18,914 nt of DNA. It comes from Candidatus Thiodiazotropha taylori. GTDB lineage: Bacteria; Pseudomonadota; Gammaproteobacteria; Chromatiales; Chromatiaceae. The position numbers and the translations under genes are program-made. Below, piece after piece: positions 1 to 7,315 of the stretch. The stretch is from positions 1-18,914 of the forward strand of contig JAHRHW010000033.1 of NCBI GenBank assembly GCA_019100305.1, written 5' to 3'. The notes under the pieces were generated by a model. That model saw only the letters and a list, made by a program, of their open reading frames with translations. It did no database searches and was not told the origin of the DNA. The first letter of the stretch is position 1; every line of letters begins with the position of its first letter.

Positions 1-505
1 GGAATGATATTCACAAATCAGTAATCCTTGTTAGCTGATTAGTTGAATTAATATAAACTAATACTTCGCACTAATACCCTTTAGAAACAATAGGATAACA
101 CCTAGATGATTGCGGATTTAGTGATTAAAGCAGATGTTTGGATGGTGACTACTAAAAACCTTGACTCTCGAACGATGTAAATTAACTTTGACTCCGTTGC
201 TGACCTAATTCTTAAGGATTCTTATTCTTATTTAGGAAAGGCAACAAAATTTACTACAAAGCCGCTTTTCAGCCGTTCGATGTGCCATTTTCAGATCAGA
301 GATCCAGCACAGATGCCTCCGCTCAGTCTATCGCCTGATGAACAGCCGAGTACCCTTCCTGTTAGCAATGTACCCTTTTTATCACCCCAAGCAGAATGAG
401 CGTATCTATACTGATTTTTATTTATAGAAACAGCGGCTTACTGTTTGATTGCAGGTCACTGCCAGATTCTGCCGCCAGTTGACCTAGCGTCATTATCTGT
501 AGCTA
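1..505. other. AT-rich intergenic stretch without a supported gene
   Basis: All six frames are interrupted within the first few dozen bases, so no gene enters from the left edge. The longest reading I noticed is about 24 codons (106-180) without a convincing ribosome binding site. Three copies of ATTCTTA occur at 208-214, 218-224 and 224-230, a minor local repeat. The only clear structure is the inverted repeat at the right end (491-521). I see no tRNA-like or riboswitch-like fold. Confidence 0.6.
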
Positions 506-521
506 TCAGTTACAGATAATG
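491..521. repeat. Perfect 11-bp inverted repeat over the peroxidase stop codon
   Basis: The arms 491-501 (CATTATCTGTA) and 511-521 (TACAGATAATG) are perfectly complementary around a 9-nt loop. The leftward peroxidase gene ends at 506, so its stop codon lies in the loop and its last codons form one arm. Read leftward there is no T-run after the hairpin, so it is not a textbook intrinsic terminator. It may protect the mRNA 3' end or assist termination. Confidence 0.5.
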
Positions 522-1744
522 CCGTTTTCCTCGATTAGATGCTTATACCGGGCATCTGTTAGAGAACGTAAGAAACAGACCAGCGCTTCCACTTCCTCAT
601 CGGTCAATGCCGGAGCAGCGAGTTCGTTGTGATTGATCGTCTCTGGAACTTCCGCATCCGCCCAAGCGATCCCTGTCTCAGGATTCAAGCTGCGATCTTC
701 GTTATTGAACTGATCGTAAAACAGAATCACGGTCTTGAGGTCGCGAAACACACCATTGTGCATATAGGGTTCGGTCACTGCCACATTTCGTAATGTGGGC
801 ACCTTAAATTTACCCTGGTGGGATGCATCTGTGGTGGCAGGATTATCTAGCAAGCCGTTATCGACAAATCCTTCAGCCGTATTGTTGACCGCCCTTACAG
901 CGGTATTCTCCGGTACACCAATATTATGGTACTCGTAACTGGAGAAGGTCTCCTGAGGATGACTGTTGGGCTGCAGCTGATGGCAGGTTGCGCAGTTGGT
1001 GAATTCCTGGGAAAAGAACAGTGCCTTACCCAAACCCGCCTTGGTGAGAATATACTCATCATACTCACCATTAATATGACGATCGTAGTCAGAATCAAAG
1101 CTCGCAAAGGCCTCGGTTTTCTCAAACTGGGCGATACTCTCGGTCATGGCTTCGTAGGCGGCTTCCACATCATCGAAAATAATCTCACTGTAGAGTGACT
1201 CAAAGGCTTCAACATAGTCTTCATTCTCCTCTATTCGAGCCACTACACTCGCCTTGTCAGGCATGTTCATCTCGATGGGATTCAATGGCGGTCCGCCAGC
1301 CTGACCTTTTAGATCAGCTTCCCTGCCATCCAAAAACTGGCCACCCATAAATCCCTGATACTGACCTGCATCACTGTTGAGACGATCGCGAGTTCCTTCA
1401 AAGAAATCGGGACTGAAGGCAGCGTAGGCAGCTGAAGGAGTGTTGCGGTCGCCTAATGATATTCCGTCATCACCCATAGAAACCGCACCGATCTCACCAA
1501 AGGCACCCAGGCGATCATCAACAAAGGCCCGCTCCGGATTGTGGCAGGTTGAACAGGCCTGGGTACGATTTCCCGAGAGATTTACATCGGAAAAAAGTGC
1601 TTCTCCCAATGCCTCTTTGCTTGTAAAAGTTGGCTCACTTGCATCAGAGCCATCACTACTACCGCCACCGCCTCCACATGCCGAAAATAGAAGACCAAAG
1701 GTCATCACAACCGTAAATTTCGTAAAATCTCTTGAAATATTCAT
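506..1744 (-). CDS. Di-heme cytochrome c peroxidase family lipoprotein (CcpA/MauG superfamily)
   Basis: The predicted 412-residue envelope protein has two CxxCH haem c sites, C64-H68 (CSTCH) and C251-H255 (CATCH), the arrangement of bacterial di-heme cytochrome c peroxidases. Family blocks are visible: FLDGRE near 137-142, NPIEMN near 155-160, and a late PTLRNVAVTEPYMHNG block that typically precedes the C-terminal helix. The N-terminus is a lipoprotein signal ending LFSAC with Cys23, followed by a Gly/Ser/Asp linker. Gly after the Cys argues against inner-membrane retention. The family reduces H2O2 using c-type cytochromes as donors, or carries out MauG-like oxidations; which applies here is not decided by sequence. 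The gene is divergent from the imelysin gene across a 208-bp spacer with a Fur-box match. No strong Shine-Dalgarno is seen upstream of 1744, but the signal peptide begins naturally there. Confidence 0.9.
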   Translation of the reverse strand: MNISRDFTKFTVVMTFGLLFSACGGGGGSSDGSDASEPTFTSKEALGEALFSDVNLSGNRTQACSTCHNPERAFVDDRLGAFGEIGAVSMGDDGISLGDRNTPSAAYAAFSPDFFEGTRDRLNSDAGQYQGFMGGQFLDGREADLKGQAGGPPLNPIEMNMPDKASVVARIEENEDYVEAFESLYSEIIFDDVEAAYEAMTESIAQFEKTEAFASFDSDYDRHINGEYDEYILTKAGLGKALFFSQEFTNCATCHQLQPNSHPQETFSSYEYHNIGVPENTAVRAVNNTAEGFVDNGLLDNPATTDASHQGKFKVPTLRNVAVTEPYMHNGVFRDLKTVILFYDQFNNEDRSLNPETGIAWADAEVPETINHNELAAPALTDEEVEALVCFLRSLTDARYKHLIEENGIICN

Positions 1745-1808
1745 AGTTTAAGGTCATCAGCCATTTCGGCCAGGTTGCTATATACACATCAAATACCAGG
1801 GAATAGAG

Positions 1809-1814
1809 AGTATA
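1809..1814 (-). promoter_or_regulatory. Possible -10 element of the leftward peroxidase gene
   Basis: Read leftward this hexamer is TATACT, one base from TATAAT, 65 bases upstream of the peroxidase start. The matching -35 region (around 1832-1837) is weak and abuts the Fur-box candidate. That would allow one Fur site to control both directions. Confidence 0.35.
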
Positions 1815-1838
1815 ACTTAAATTTAAAATAAAAACACT

Positions 1839-1857
1839 ATTGATAATCGTTCTTATT
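1839..1857. promoter_or_regulatory. Fur box (ferric uptake regulator operator)
   Basis: The 19 bases ATTGATAATCGTTCTTATT match the classic palindromic consensus AATGATAATCATTATCATT at 15 of 19 positions. The left half (TTGATAATC) is nearly intact. The site overlaps the -35 hexamer of the rightward promoter, which is the expected place for repression by Fe(II)-Fur. Its position between two divergent redox/metal genes supports the assignment. The match was made by eye; no matrix score was computed. Confidence 0.65.
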
Positions 1858-1868
1858 TACATTATTAT
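1840..1868 (+). promoter_or_regulatory. Sigma-70 promoter for the imelysin-DHOR gene series
   Basis: TTGATA at 1840-1845 is one mismatch from the -35 consensus. It is followed by a 17-base spacer and TATTAT at 1863-1868, one mismatch from TATAAT. The start codon at 1953 would follow a leader of about 75-80 nt. The -35 lies within the Fur-box match, implying repression when iron is abundant. Confidence 0.7.
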
Positions 1869-1940
1869 TTGCTCCAACGTTTTCATGGCCTGTTCGAAAC
1901 CTATCTCGGGCTTAGGGCCGTATTAAATTTGAGTTTGTAT

Positions 1941-1945
1941 AGGAG
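1941..1945 (+). promoter_or_regulatory. Strong ribosome binding site of the first imelysin gene
   Basis: AGGAG with a 7-base spacer before ATG 1953 fixes the start of the imelysin lipoprotein. It is much stronger than the Shine-Dalgarno-like sequences of the following genes. Confidence 0.8.
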
Positions 1946-1952
1946 TAACTGA

Positions 1953-3434
1953 ATGAGACTGCAACCCATTGCCGCGGCCCTACTGAGTGCTAGCCTGTTC
2001 ACTGCCTGTGGAGGTGGTGGCAGTAGTGACGATGATAACAGTTCGTCTACATCATTGATTAATATTGAAAATGTATTGAAAGTATTGGAGACCAACGCAG
2101 ATATCGCTCTAGCGGCTTACAATGACGCCATTACGACTGCTCAAGCATTGAAAACCGCTCTCGCCGCCTTACGTGCCGATCCCACAGAGACAACCCTGCA
2201 ATCAGCTAAGGATGCCTGGTTGGCCGCCCGTGAACCCTACGGTCAGACCGAAGTTTACCGTTTCCGCCTCAGCCCCATCGACTCGACAAACTACAGCGAT
2301 GAAGACGGCCCTGAAGGTGACATCAATGCCTGGCCTCTTGGAGAGGCACTGATCGATTATGTCAATGTGGATACCGGTAATAGTGCCGATGATTTTGGCG
2401 ATGACCAAGTAGGTGTGACTGCAAATGCTGCAGGCATCAACGCGAATGGCGCACTTACTGAAGCAGATGCCGAAGCCGACACCAGCAACAACATCATTGG
2501 TGATACCAGTATTACCATCAACGCAGACCTGCTGGCCAATACGGCTACTGCCAATGACGAACATGATGTTATTGCCGGCTACCATGCCATTGAATTCCTG
2601 CTCTGGGGTCAGGATCTCAATAACAACGCCACGATTACAGTCCCAGAGGATAGAACTCAGGCGGTTAAAACCCATGACGCTTCCAATCTGGCAACAGGGG
2701 GGCAACGCCCCATATCCGACTTTGTCAGTACGGCGTCTAATGATGCTGCAGATCGCCGTCACCAGTACCTGGAAGTTGCAGTAGACAAGTTGATCGCTGA
2801 CCTGCAACAGGTTAGAGATGGTTGGATGGAAGGTGCCAGTTACCGTACAGCCTTCACCTCGGTGGCAGATGAAGCCGAAGCGAAACAGAAGCTGGCAGAG
2901 ATTCTTACTGGTATGGGGACCCTATCCGAAGGCGAGTTGGCAGGTGAGCGTATGCAGATCGCTTTTAGTGCCAACTCCCAGGAAGATGAGCACTCCTGTT
3001 TTTCCGACAACACCCACCGCGATATCTGGCTGAATGCGGAAGGTGTTTCCAACAGTTATTACGGTGTCTATGCCGGCTACGACAGCGACCTGGATGGTAT
3101 TGATGATGTAACCACCAATGCTGTGGATGGTTATGGTATTGATGACTACCTCCAGGATGCCGGGCTCACCACGTTGAAGAGTGATATCGAAACTGCCCTG
3201 ACAGACACCGAATCCGCCTATGTGGCCATTGATGCGGCCGCTCGGGCAGGTCGCCCAGTAGATGTACTGATCACTGAAGCCAAAACCAGTGACAACCCCA
3301 TGTATCCGGCAATCATCTCCCTGAATAGCCAATCATCATTGATTCAACAAGTGGCCGATGAACTGAATCTGGGTAATGTGGTTGATGATGATGCATCGGG
3401 ATGTGATACCAGTGATCCATCCACTGAATGCTGA
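1953..3434 (+). CDS. Imelysin-like (M75 / IrpA-type) lipoprotein
   Basis: The product has 493 residues. A lipoprotein signal ends LFTAC (Cys19), followed by a Gly/Ser/Asp linker. The imelysin fold is recognised by an AWLAAREPYGQTE block near 88-100, the signature GYHAIEFLLWG at 209-219 carrying HxxE (His211, Glu214), and a QEDEHSCFSDNTH block in the C-terminal half. Imelysin-like proteins were named for an insulin-cleaving metalloprotease, but most are thought to be iron-regulated, metal-binding envelope proteins, and the M75 domain of EfeO handles iron. A Fe-binding or iron-presenting role is the likeliest inference; proteolysis is not shown. The protein is strongly acidic, and its C-terminal tail holds two Cys nine residues apart, the second being the last residue. 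First gene of the rightward series, with a strong RBS and a Fur-overlapped promoter. Confidence 0.9.
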   Translation: MRLQPIAAALLSASLFTACGGGGSSDDDNSSSTSLINIENVLKVLETNADIALAAYNDAITTAQALKTALAALRADPTETTLQSAKDAWLAAREPYGQTEVYRFRLSPIDSTNYSDEDGPEGDINAWPLGEALIDYVNVDTGNSADDFGDDQVGVTANAAGINANGALTEADAEADTSNNIIGDTSITINADLLANTATANDEHDVIAGYHAIEFLLWGQDLNNNATITVPEDRTQAVKTHDASNLATGGQRPISDFVSTASNDAADRRHQYLEVAVDKLIADLQQVRDGWMEGASYRTAFTSVADEAEAKQKLAEILTGMGTLSEGELAGERMQIAFSANSQEDEHSCFSDNTHRDIWLNAEGVSNSYYGVYAGYDSDLDGIDDVTTNAVDGYGIDDYLQDAGLTTLKSDIETALTDTESAYVAIDAAARAGRPVDVLITEAKTSDNPMYPAIISLNSQSSLIQQVADELNLGNVVDDDASGCDTSDPSTEC

Positions 3435-3454
3435 TCAGTAGCTGTATTAGACAA

Positions 3455-3473
3455 ATCAGCAGTTAACGCTGAT
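3455..3473. repeat. Short hairpin between imelysin and DHOR genes
   Basis: ATCAGC (3455-3460) and GCTGAT (3468-3473) pair perfectly around a 7-nt loop, just before the larger hairpin at 3494-3521. It may contribute to partial termination or mRNA processing between the two genes. Confidence 0.3.
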
Positions 3474-3493
3474 CTGTTTACCGGTAGTAATAG

Positions 3494-3521
3494 GGCAAAG
3501 CCGGCATAGTCTGGCTTTGCC
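3494..3521 (+). terminator. Stem-loop after the first imelysin gene, possible attenuator
   Basis: GGCAAAGCC (3494-3502) and GGCTTTGCC (3513-3521) form a perfect 9-bp stem around a 10-nt loop, followed by TCTTCAT, a poor U-tract. It sits in the 111-bp gap between imelysin and DHOR. Incomplete termination here would give more imelysin mRNA than downstream mRNA. I see no obvious new promoter before 3546. Confidence 0.4.
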
Positions 3522-3545
3522 TCTTCATACGATCAATAGCCAATC

Positions 3546-5021
3546 ATGTACACTATCCAAAATACACTGATGAGCGTGGTAATAGGCTCTTCCATGCTGC
3601 TGAATGTGAGCGGTTGCAGCAACTCAGCGGCACCCTCCCTATCGTCGTCAGAATCACTGCCTGGTGGGGAAACATCGGTTTCGATCCAACCTTTTGCCTC
3701 ATTTCAGCTGCCTGCTGAAAATCTTCCTCAGGCACGACATCCGGATTTCCATGCTGGCAAGGCCCTGGCTCACCAACCCTGGGTACGCGCCCCCACCATA
3801 ACGACTGCCCGGGATGGATTGGGCCCACTTTACAATGCACGAACCTGCCTTTTTTGCCATATCAACGGTGGTCGAAGCCAGATGCCGGAGAGCCCGGATC
3901 GAGAGCTGATAGGACCTTTCGTACGCATCAGTATTCCAGGCAAAGACAAAATCCAAGGCGTGGTGCCTGAACCGGTATACGGTGACCAACTGCAGACCCA
4001 GTCGGTTGCTCTGAGTCATCAACTACGGCAGGTAAGCCAATTGAAAAAAGTGAGCCTGAGAGCCGAGGAGGTTAAACCCGAAGCCTATATCTATATCGAC
4101 TGGCAACATTCGACCTTCACCTACCCGGACCGGACACAGGTTAATCTGCGCCGGCCGAAACCCCGTATCACAAAACTTGCGTATGGCGAATTGAATGCAG
4201 ACACCATGTTCAGCTTACGTAACTCCCCGCCTATCCATGGTACAGGCCTGCTGGAACTGATCCCCCAAACAGCCATCGACAAACTTGCCGATCCACAGGA
4301 CAGTAATGGTGATGGAATCTCAGGCAGAGTCAATCAGGTTTGGGACTTTGAACAAGCCAGGACTGTACCGGGACGATTTGGATTAAAGGCTAATCGGGCG
4401 AATAACCTACGTATTGTTACCGCTGCAGCCTTTACTGGTGATGTAGGTATTACCAATCCCCTATTCCCGCAGCAACCCTGTACCGAGGCACAGACCCGAT
4501 GTTTGAAAACCGTTAATGGGAATGGCGAAGAAGGGGTGGAAATCCCGGACAATCTATTGAGTCTGGTGACTGATTTCCTACGCAATATTGGTGTTCCCAA
4601 GCGCAGTGGTTGGAACAGTGAGCCAGTATTGGCAGGGCGGGAGCTCTTCTACCAAACGGGCTGTCAGGAATGTCACCACCCGGATTACACCACGGCAGAA
4701 TCAAGCCAAATGCCCCACCTCTCTAAACAGAAAATTTGGCCCTACACAGATCTGTTGCTACATGACATGGGGCCTGATCTAGCGGATGGTCGACCAGACT
4801 ACCAAGCCAGCGGGAGTGAGTGGCGAACACCTCCACTGTGGGGTGTTGGATTGCGTGAAGCAGTTAACGGCAGTAATAACCTGCTACATGATGGCCGCGC
4901 TCGAACAGTGGAAGAGGCGATTCTCTGGCATGGCGGTGAAGCCAAACTGGTCAGGCAACATTTCGTCAATCTGAAGGCGGATCAGCGACAGTTACTGATT
5001 GAGTTTGTGGAGTCCCTTTAA
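3546..5021 (+). CDS. DHOR-type di-heme oxidoreductase lipoprotein (DUF1111)
   Basis: The 491-residue product has two CxxCH motifs, C101-H105 (CLFCH) and C373-H377 (CQECH). They are set in contexts typical of the DHOR putative-peroxidase family: GPLYNARTCLFCHINGGR early, PPIHGTGLLELIP near 228-240, DSNGDGISGR near 252-261 (calcium-site-like), and GRELFYQTGCQECH late. A lipoprotein signal ends NVSGC (Cys24). The family is regularly found beside imelysin genes; its electron donor and substrate are not established. A peroxidase or metal-redox role at the envelope is inferred. No Shine-Dalgarno precedes ATG 3546; ATG 3573 is an alternative start that would still leave a short lipoprotein signal. 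Thirteen bases separate it from the next gene, so co-translation or co-transcription is likely. Confidence 0.9.
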   Translation: MYTIQNTLMSVVIGSSMLLNVSGCSNSAAPSLSSSESLPGGETSVSIQPFASFQLPAENLPQARHPDFHAGKALAHQPWVRAPTITTARDGLGPLYNARTCLFCHINGGRSQMPESPDRELIGPFVRISIPGKDKIQGVVPEPVYGDQLQTQSVALSHQLRQVSQLKKVSLRAEEVKPEAYIYIDWQHSTFTYPDRTQVNLRRPKPRITKLAYGELNADTMFSLRNSPPIHGTGLLELIPQTAIDKLADPQDSNGDGISGRVNQVWDFEQARTVPGRFGLKANRANNLRIVTAAAFTGDVGITNPLFPQQPCTEAQTRCLKTVNGNGEEGVEIPDNLLSLVTDFLRNIGVPKRSGWNSEPVLAGRELFYQTGCQECHHPDYTTAESSQMPHLSKQKIWPYTDLLLHDMGPDLADGRPDYQASGSEWRTPPLWGVGLREAVNGSNNLLHDGRARTVEEAILWHGGEAKLVRQHFVNLKADQRQLLIEFVESL

Positions 5022-5034
5022 GCGGAATTGAAAG

Positions 5035-6171
5035 ATGGTTAATCGAACTGGAATAACTCGCAGATCACTCATATCAGGCATCGCCACCCTGGCAGTTATG
5101 CCCTCCTCTCTTGTTGCTGCAAATGTTCGTCAACATAGCAGGAAAAGTAATATCTGGGTTTCAGCACAAGGTGATAAAGCTGAAACGTATGGCATTGGCT
5201 TGTTTAACTCAGGTAGTGCCACAAGTCGAGAGATACCCTCTGGATTCCGTGGCCATGGTGTCAGTCTGCATCCGTCAAATAATCGAATAGTGATGTTTGC
5301 CCGACGTCCCGGAACAGAGGCAATAGAAGTCGACTTGGAGAGCCATGATCATCGATTGGCATTTGTGTGTAAAAAAAACCGCCATTTGTTTGGACATGGC
5401 TGTTTTTCAGCTGATGGAAAACTGTTATTCAACACCGAAACAGAGATAGACACTGGCCGAGGCTTGATCGCCATCAGAGATGCAAACAGCTATGAATTAT
5501 TGGCTGAGATCGCCAGCCACGGCATTGGGCCTCATGAGCTGAAACTGCTCAATGATGACAAGACTCTGGTTGTCGCCAACGGCGGTATTCTTACCCACCC
5601 CGATAGTGGTAGAAAAAAACTCAATCTAGATAGCATGTCCTCAAACCTCTGCTATATCGATAGTAATTCCGGTAAAAAACTTGCCTTACATCGTCTCGAT
5701 GAGACAAAAGCCAGCATTCGCCATCTTGATGTGGCCGATGATGACACCGTTGCCTTTGCAATGCAGTTTCAGCGAGAGGCTGTTGCTCATGATTCATTGG
5801 TGCCATTAACCGCAACTCATCGACTCGGTGACTCGCTACACCTGCTCAAAGCACCAGAGGCCATAGTGATGCAATTGCGCGACTATATTGGCAGTGTCGC
5901 AATCAACAACAAAAATCGAGTCGTTGGATTCACCAGCCCCAAAGGAAGTATTGCCGTATTTTGGAATCTGAAAAACGGTGCTTTTCTCGGATATCATCAA
6001 CTGCATGATGTCTGCGGCATCGCAGTCACGGAAGATCAGCGTTACTTTGCCCTGACCAGTTCCAATGGTCAGATGAGACTGCTCGATGCACAGACCCTGA
6101 AAGAAGATCGAGCACATCGCCAACACCCCGATATCAGGTGGGACAACCATCTGCTTCTCACAACAGGGTAA
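5035..6171 (+). CDS. DUF1513 family beta-propeller protein with Tat signal
   Basis: The 378-residue product starts with a twin-arginine type signal (TRRSLISG, Arg9-Arg10, then a hydrophobic stretch to about residue 28). It is therefore predicted to be exported folded, possibly with a bound cofactor. The body matches DUF1513 by its conserved runs: FRGHGVSLHP, FGHGCFSADGKLLF, SHGIGPHELKLL, VVANGGILTHPDSGRKKLN and ASIRHLDV. Repeated His-containing strand motifs fit a WD40/YVTN-like propeller. Its function is unknown; the family co-occurs with imelysin and DHOR genes, so a role in the same envelope metal or redox process is inferred. In related proteobacterial clusters DUF1513 often comes last, whereas here it lies between DHOR and the second imelysin. 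Confidence 0.88.
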   Translation: MVNRTGITRRSLISGIATLAVMPSSLVAANVRQHSRKSNIWVSAQGDKAETYGIGLFNSGSATSREIPSGFRGHGVSLHPSNNRIVMFARRPGTEAIEVDLESHDHRLAFVCKKNRHLFGHGCFSADGKLLFNTETEIDTGRGLIAIRDANSYELLAEIASHGIGPHELKLLNDDKTLVVANGGILTHPDSGRKKLNLDSMSSNLCYIDSNSGKKLALHRLDETKASIRHLDVADDDTVAFAMQFQREAVAHDSLVPLTATHRLGDSLHLLKAPEAIVMQLRDYIGSVAINNKNRVVGFTSPKGSIAVFWNLKNGAFLGYHQLHDVCGIAVTEDQRYFALTSSNGQMRLLDAQTLKEDRAHRQHPDIRWDNHLLLTTG

Positions 6172-6188
6172 CTCTCCAATTCAATCCT

Positions 6189-7271
6189 ATGATGTCCATC
6201 GCCATGCGAAATACCAGCCTGATTATTCTCTGTCTGTTGATACTCAGTGGCTGCAGCGGCAGTCGCCCCAATGATCCACCTGAATTGACAGCCGATAACC
6301 TTAATTTAGCGCTGCAATATGCGGTTGATCAGTCAGTCATTCCTGCTGCCACTGCGTTCAATACCCAGGCCGTGTCCTTTCACACTGCAACCGATCGTTT
6401 TTGCAGCACGATCAATGCCGTGGAGTTGGAAGTTCTGCAGAGTACCTGGATTAACCTGTATGAAAAGTGGTTTCACTTGGCGAATTACAATTTTGGCCCC
6501 CTCAATGATGATCTGGTATTTGCAAAATACACCTTTATCGACAGTCTACGGGTACGTGGTACCAACTATATCAATACGGTGCGAGATGAGATCGACAACC
6601 TGATTGCCGGATCAGAGAATTTGGATGAAAGCTTCTTTGAACAACTGACATTTAACAAAGTTGGTCTATTAGCGCTGGAAGTACTCTCCTTCGAAGCCAG
6701 CGGTGGCGCTCAAAGCACTTTGGCGGACGATATCATCGAAGACTTTCAGAGCAATCCTCGCAAGTGCGACATTCTCACAGGAATGGCTCTTCAACTGGCG
6801 AACAATACAGACTATGTGGTTCAGGGATGGCAATCACAGCATAAAGATAGTGAGCGGTCTTACCGTACCCTGTTTCTCAATGATCAGCTCGATGATGGCA
6901 GCAATAATCTCACCCAGCTCCTGGTTTCGGTTCAAGAACATCTGGACTACTTGAATAAACGCAATGTACTTACCACCAGCGCAAGCCTCTCAGGAATCGC
7001 CTGGAGCGGTTTCAGCGCAGCAATCGATGAGATCGAAATCCTACTGGAGGGTAATACAGAAGTCAGTTTTCTCGGCTTGATGGAAGCCGGTGGTTTCAGC
7101 GATTCGGTATCAGCTGTCCGGGAGACCATTGCCACCGCCCGCACTGCCATCAATACCCGGGATACGGAGCTACTGGAGACAAACATTGCAAAACTCGATG
7201 GTCACTTCAAGCGGGAGATACCCAACGGCTTGGATGTAGAGCTGGGTATCAACTTCAGCGACGGGGACTGA
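6189..7271 (+). CDS. Second imelysin-like lipoprotein, lacking the HxxE histidine
   Basis: From ATG 6189 the product has 360 residues with a lipoprotein signal ending ILSGC (Cys22). A GTG at 6138 would overlap the DUF1513 gene by 34 bases and add a polar leader before the signal peptide, so it is less likely; ATG 6204 is another option. None has a clear Shine-Dalgarno. The fold resembles imelysin paralogues that accompany DHOR: an early block with conserved Trp/Tyr (STWINLYEKWFHLANYNFGPL) and a core GLLALEVLSFE at 159-169. At the position of the GxHxxE signature the His is replaced by Leu161 while Glu164 remains, so metal binding at that site is probably altered or lost. It may be a partner or structural subunit of the complete imelysin upstream. 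Identity rests on family resemblance and context. Confidence 0.82.
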   Translation: MMSIAMRNTSLIILCLLILSGCSGSRPNDPPELTADNLNLALQYAVDQSVIPAATAFNTQAVSFHTATDRFCSTINAVELEVLQSTWINLYEKWFHLANYNFGPLNDDLVFAKYTFIDSLRVRGTNYINTVRDEIDNLIAGSENLDESFFEQLTFNKVGLLALEVLSFEASGGAQSTLADDIIEDFQSNPRKCDILTGMALQLANNTDYVVQGWQSQHKDSERSYRTLFLNDQLDDGSNNLTQLLVSVQEHLDYLNKRNVLTTSASLSGIAWSGFSAAIDEIEILLEGNTEVSFLGLMEAGGFSDSVSAVRETIATARTAINTRDTELLETNIAKLDGHFKREIPNGLDVELGINFSDGD

Positions 7272-7315
7272 CCGTCAGTCGCACACTACTTAATTATTAG
7301 ACAGGCTAAATTGAC

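Noticed and set aside
106..180. 24-codon reading frame in the left intergenic region
   Set aside because: It is too short, has a poorly placed AGGA about 12 bases upstream, and shows no recognisable peptide character.
926..1198. Open frames opposite the peroxidase gene
   Set aside because: They lie wholly inside a well-supported gene with conserved haem motifs and have no family features. The same reasoning removed antisense frames inside the imelysin, DHOR, porin, kinase and caspase-like genes.
6138..6188. Upstream GTG start for the second imelysin
   Set aside because: It would overlap the DUF1513 gene and place a 17-residue polar leader before a normal lipoprotein signal peptide; ATG 6189 or 6204 fits better.
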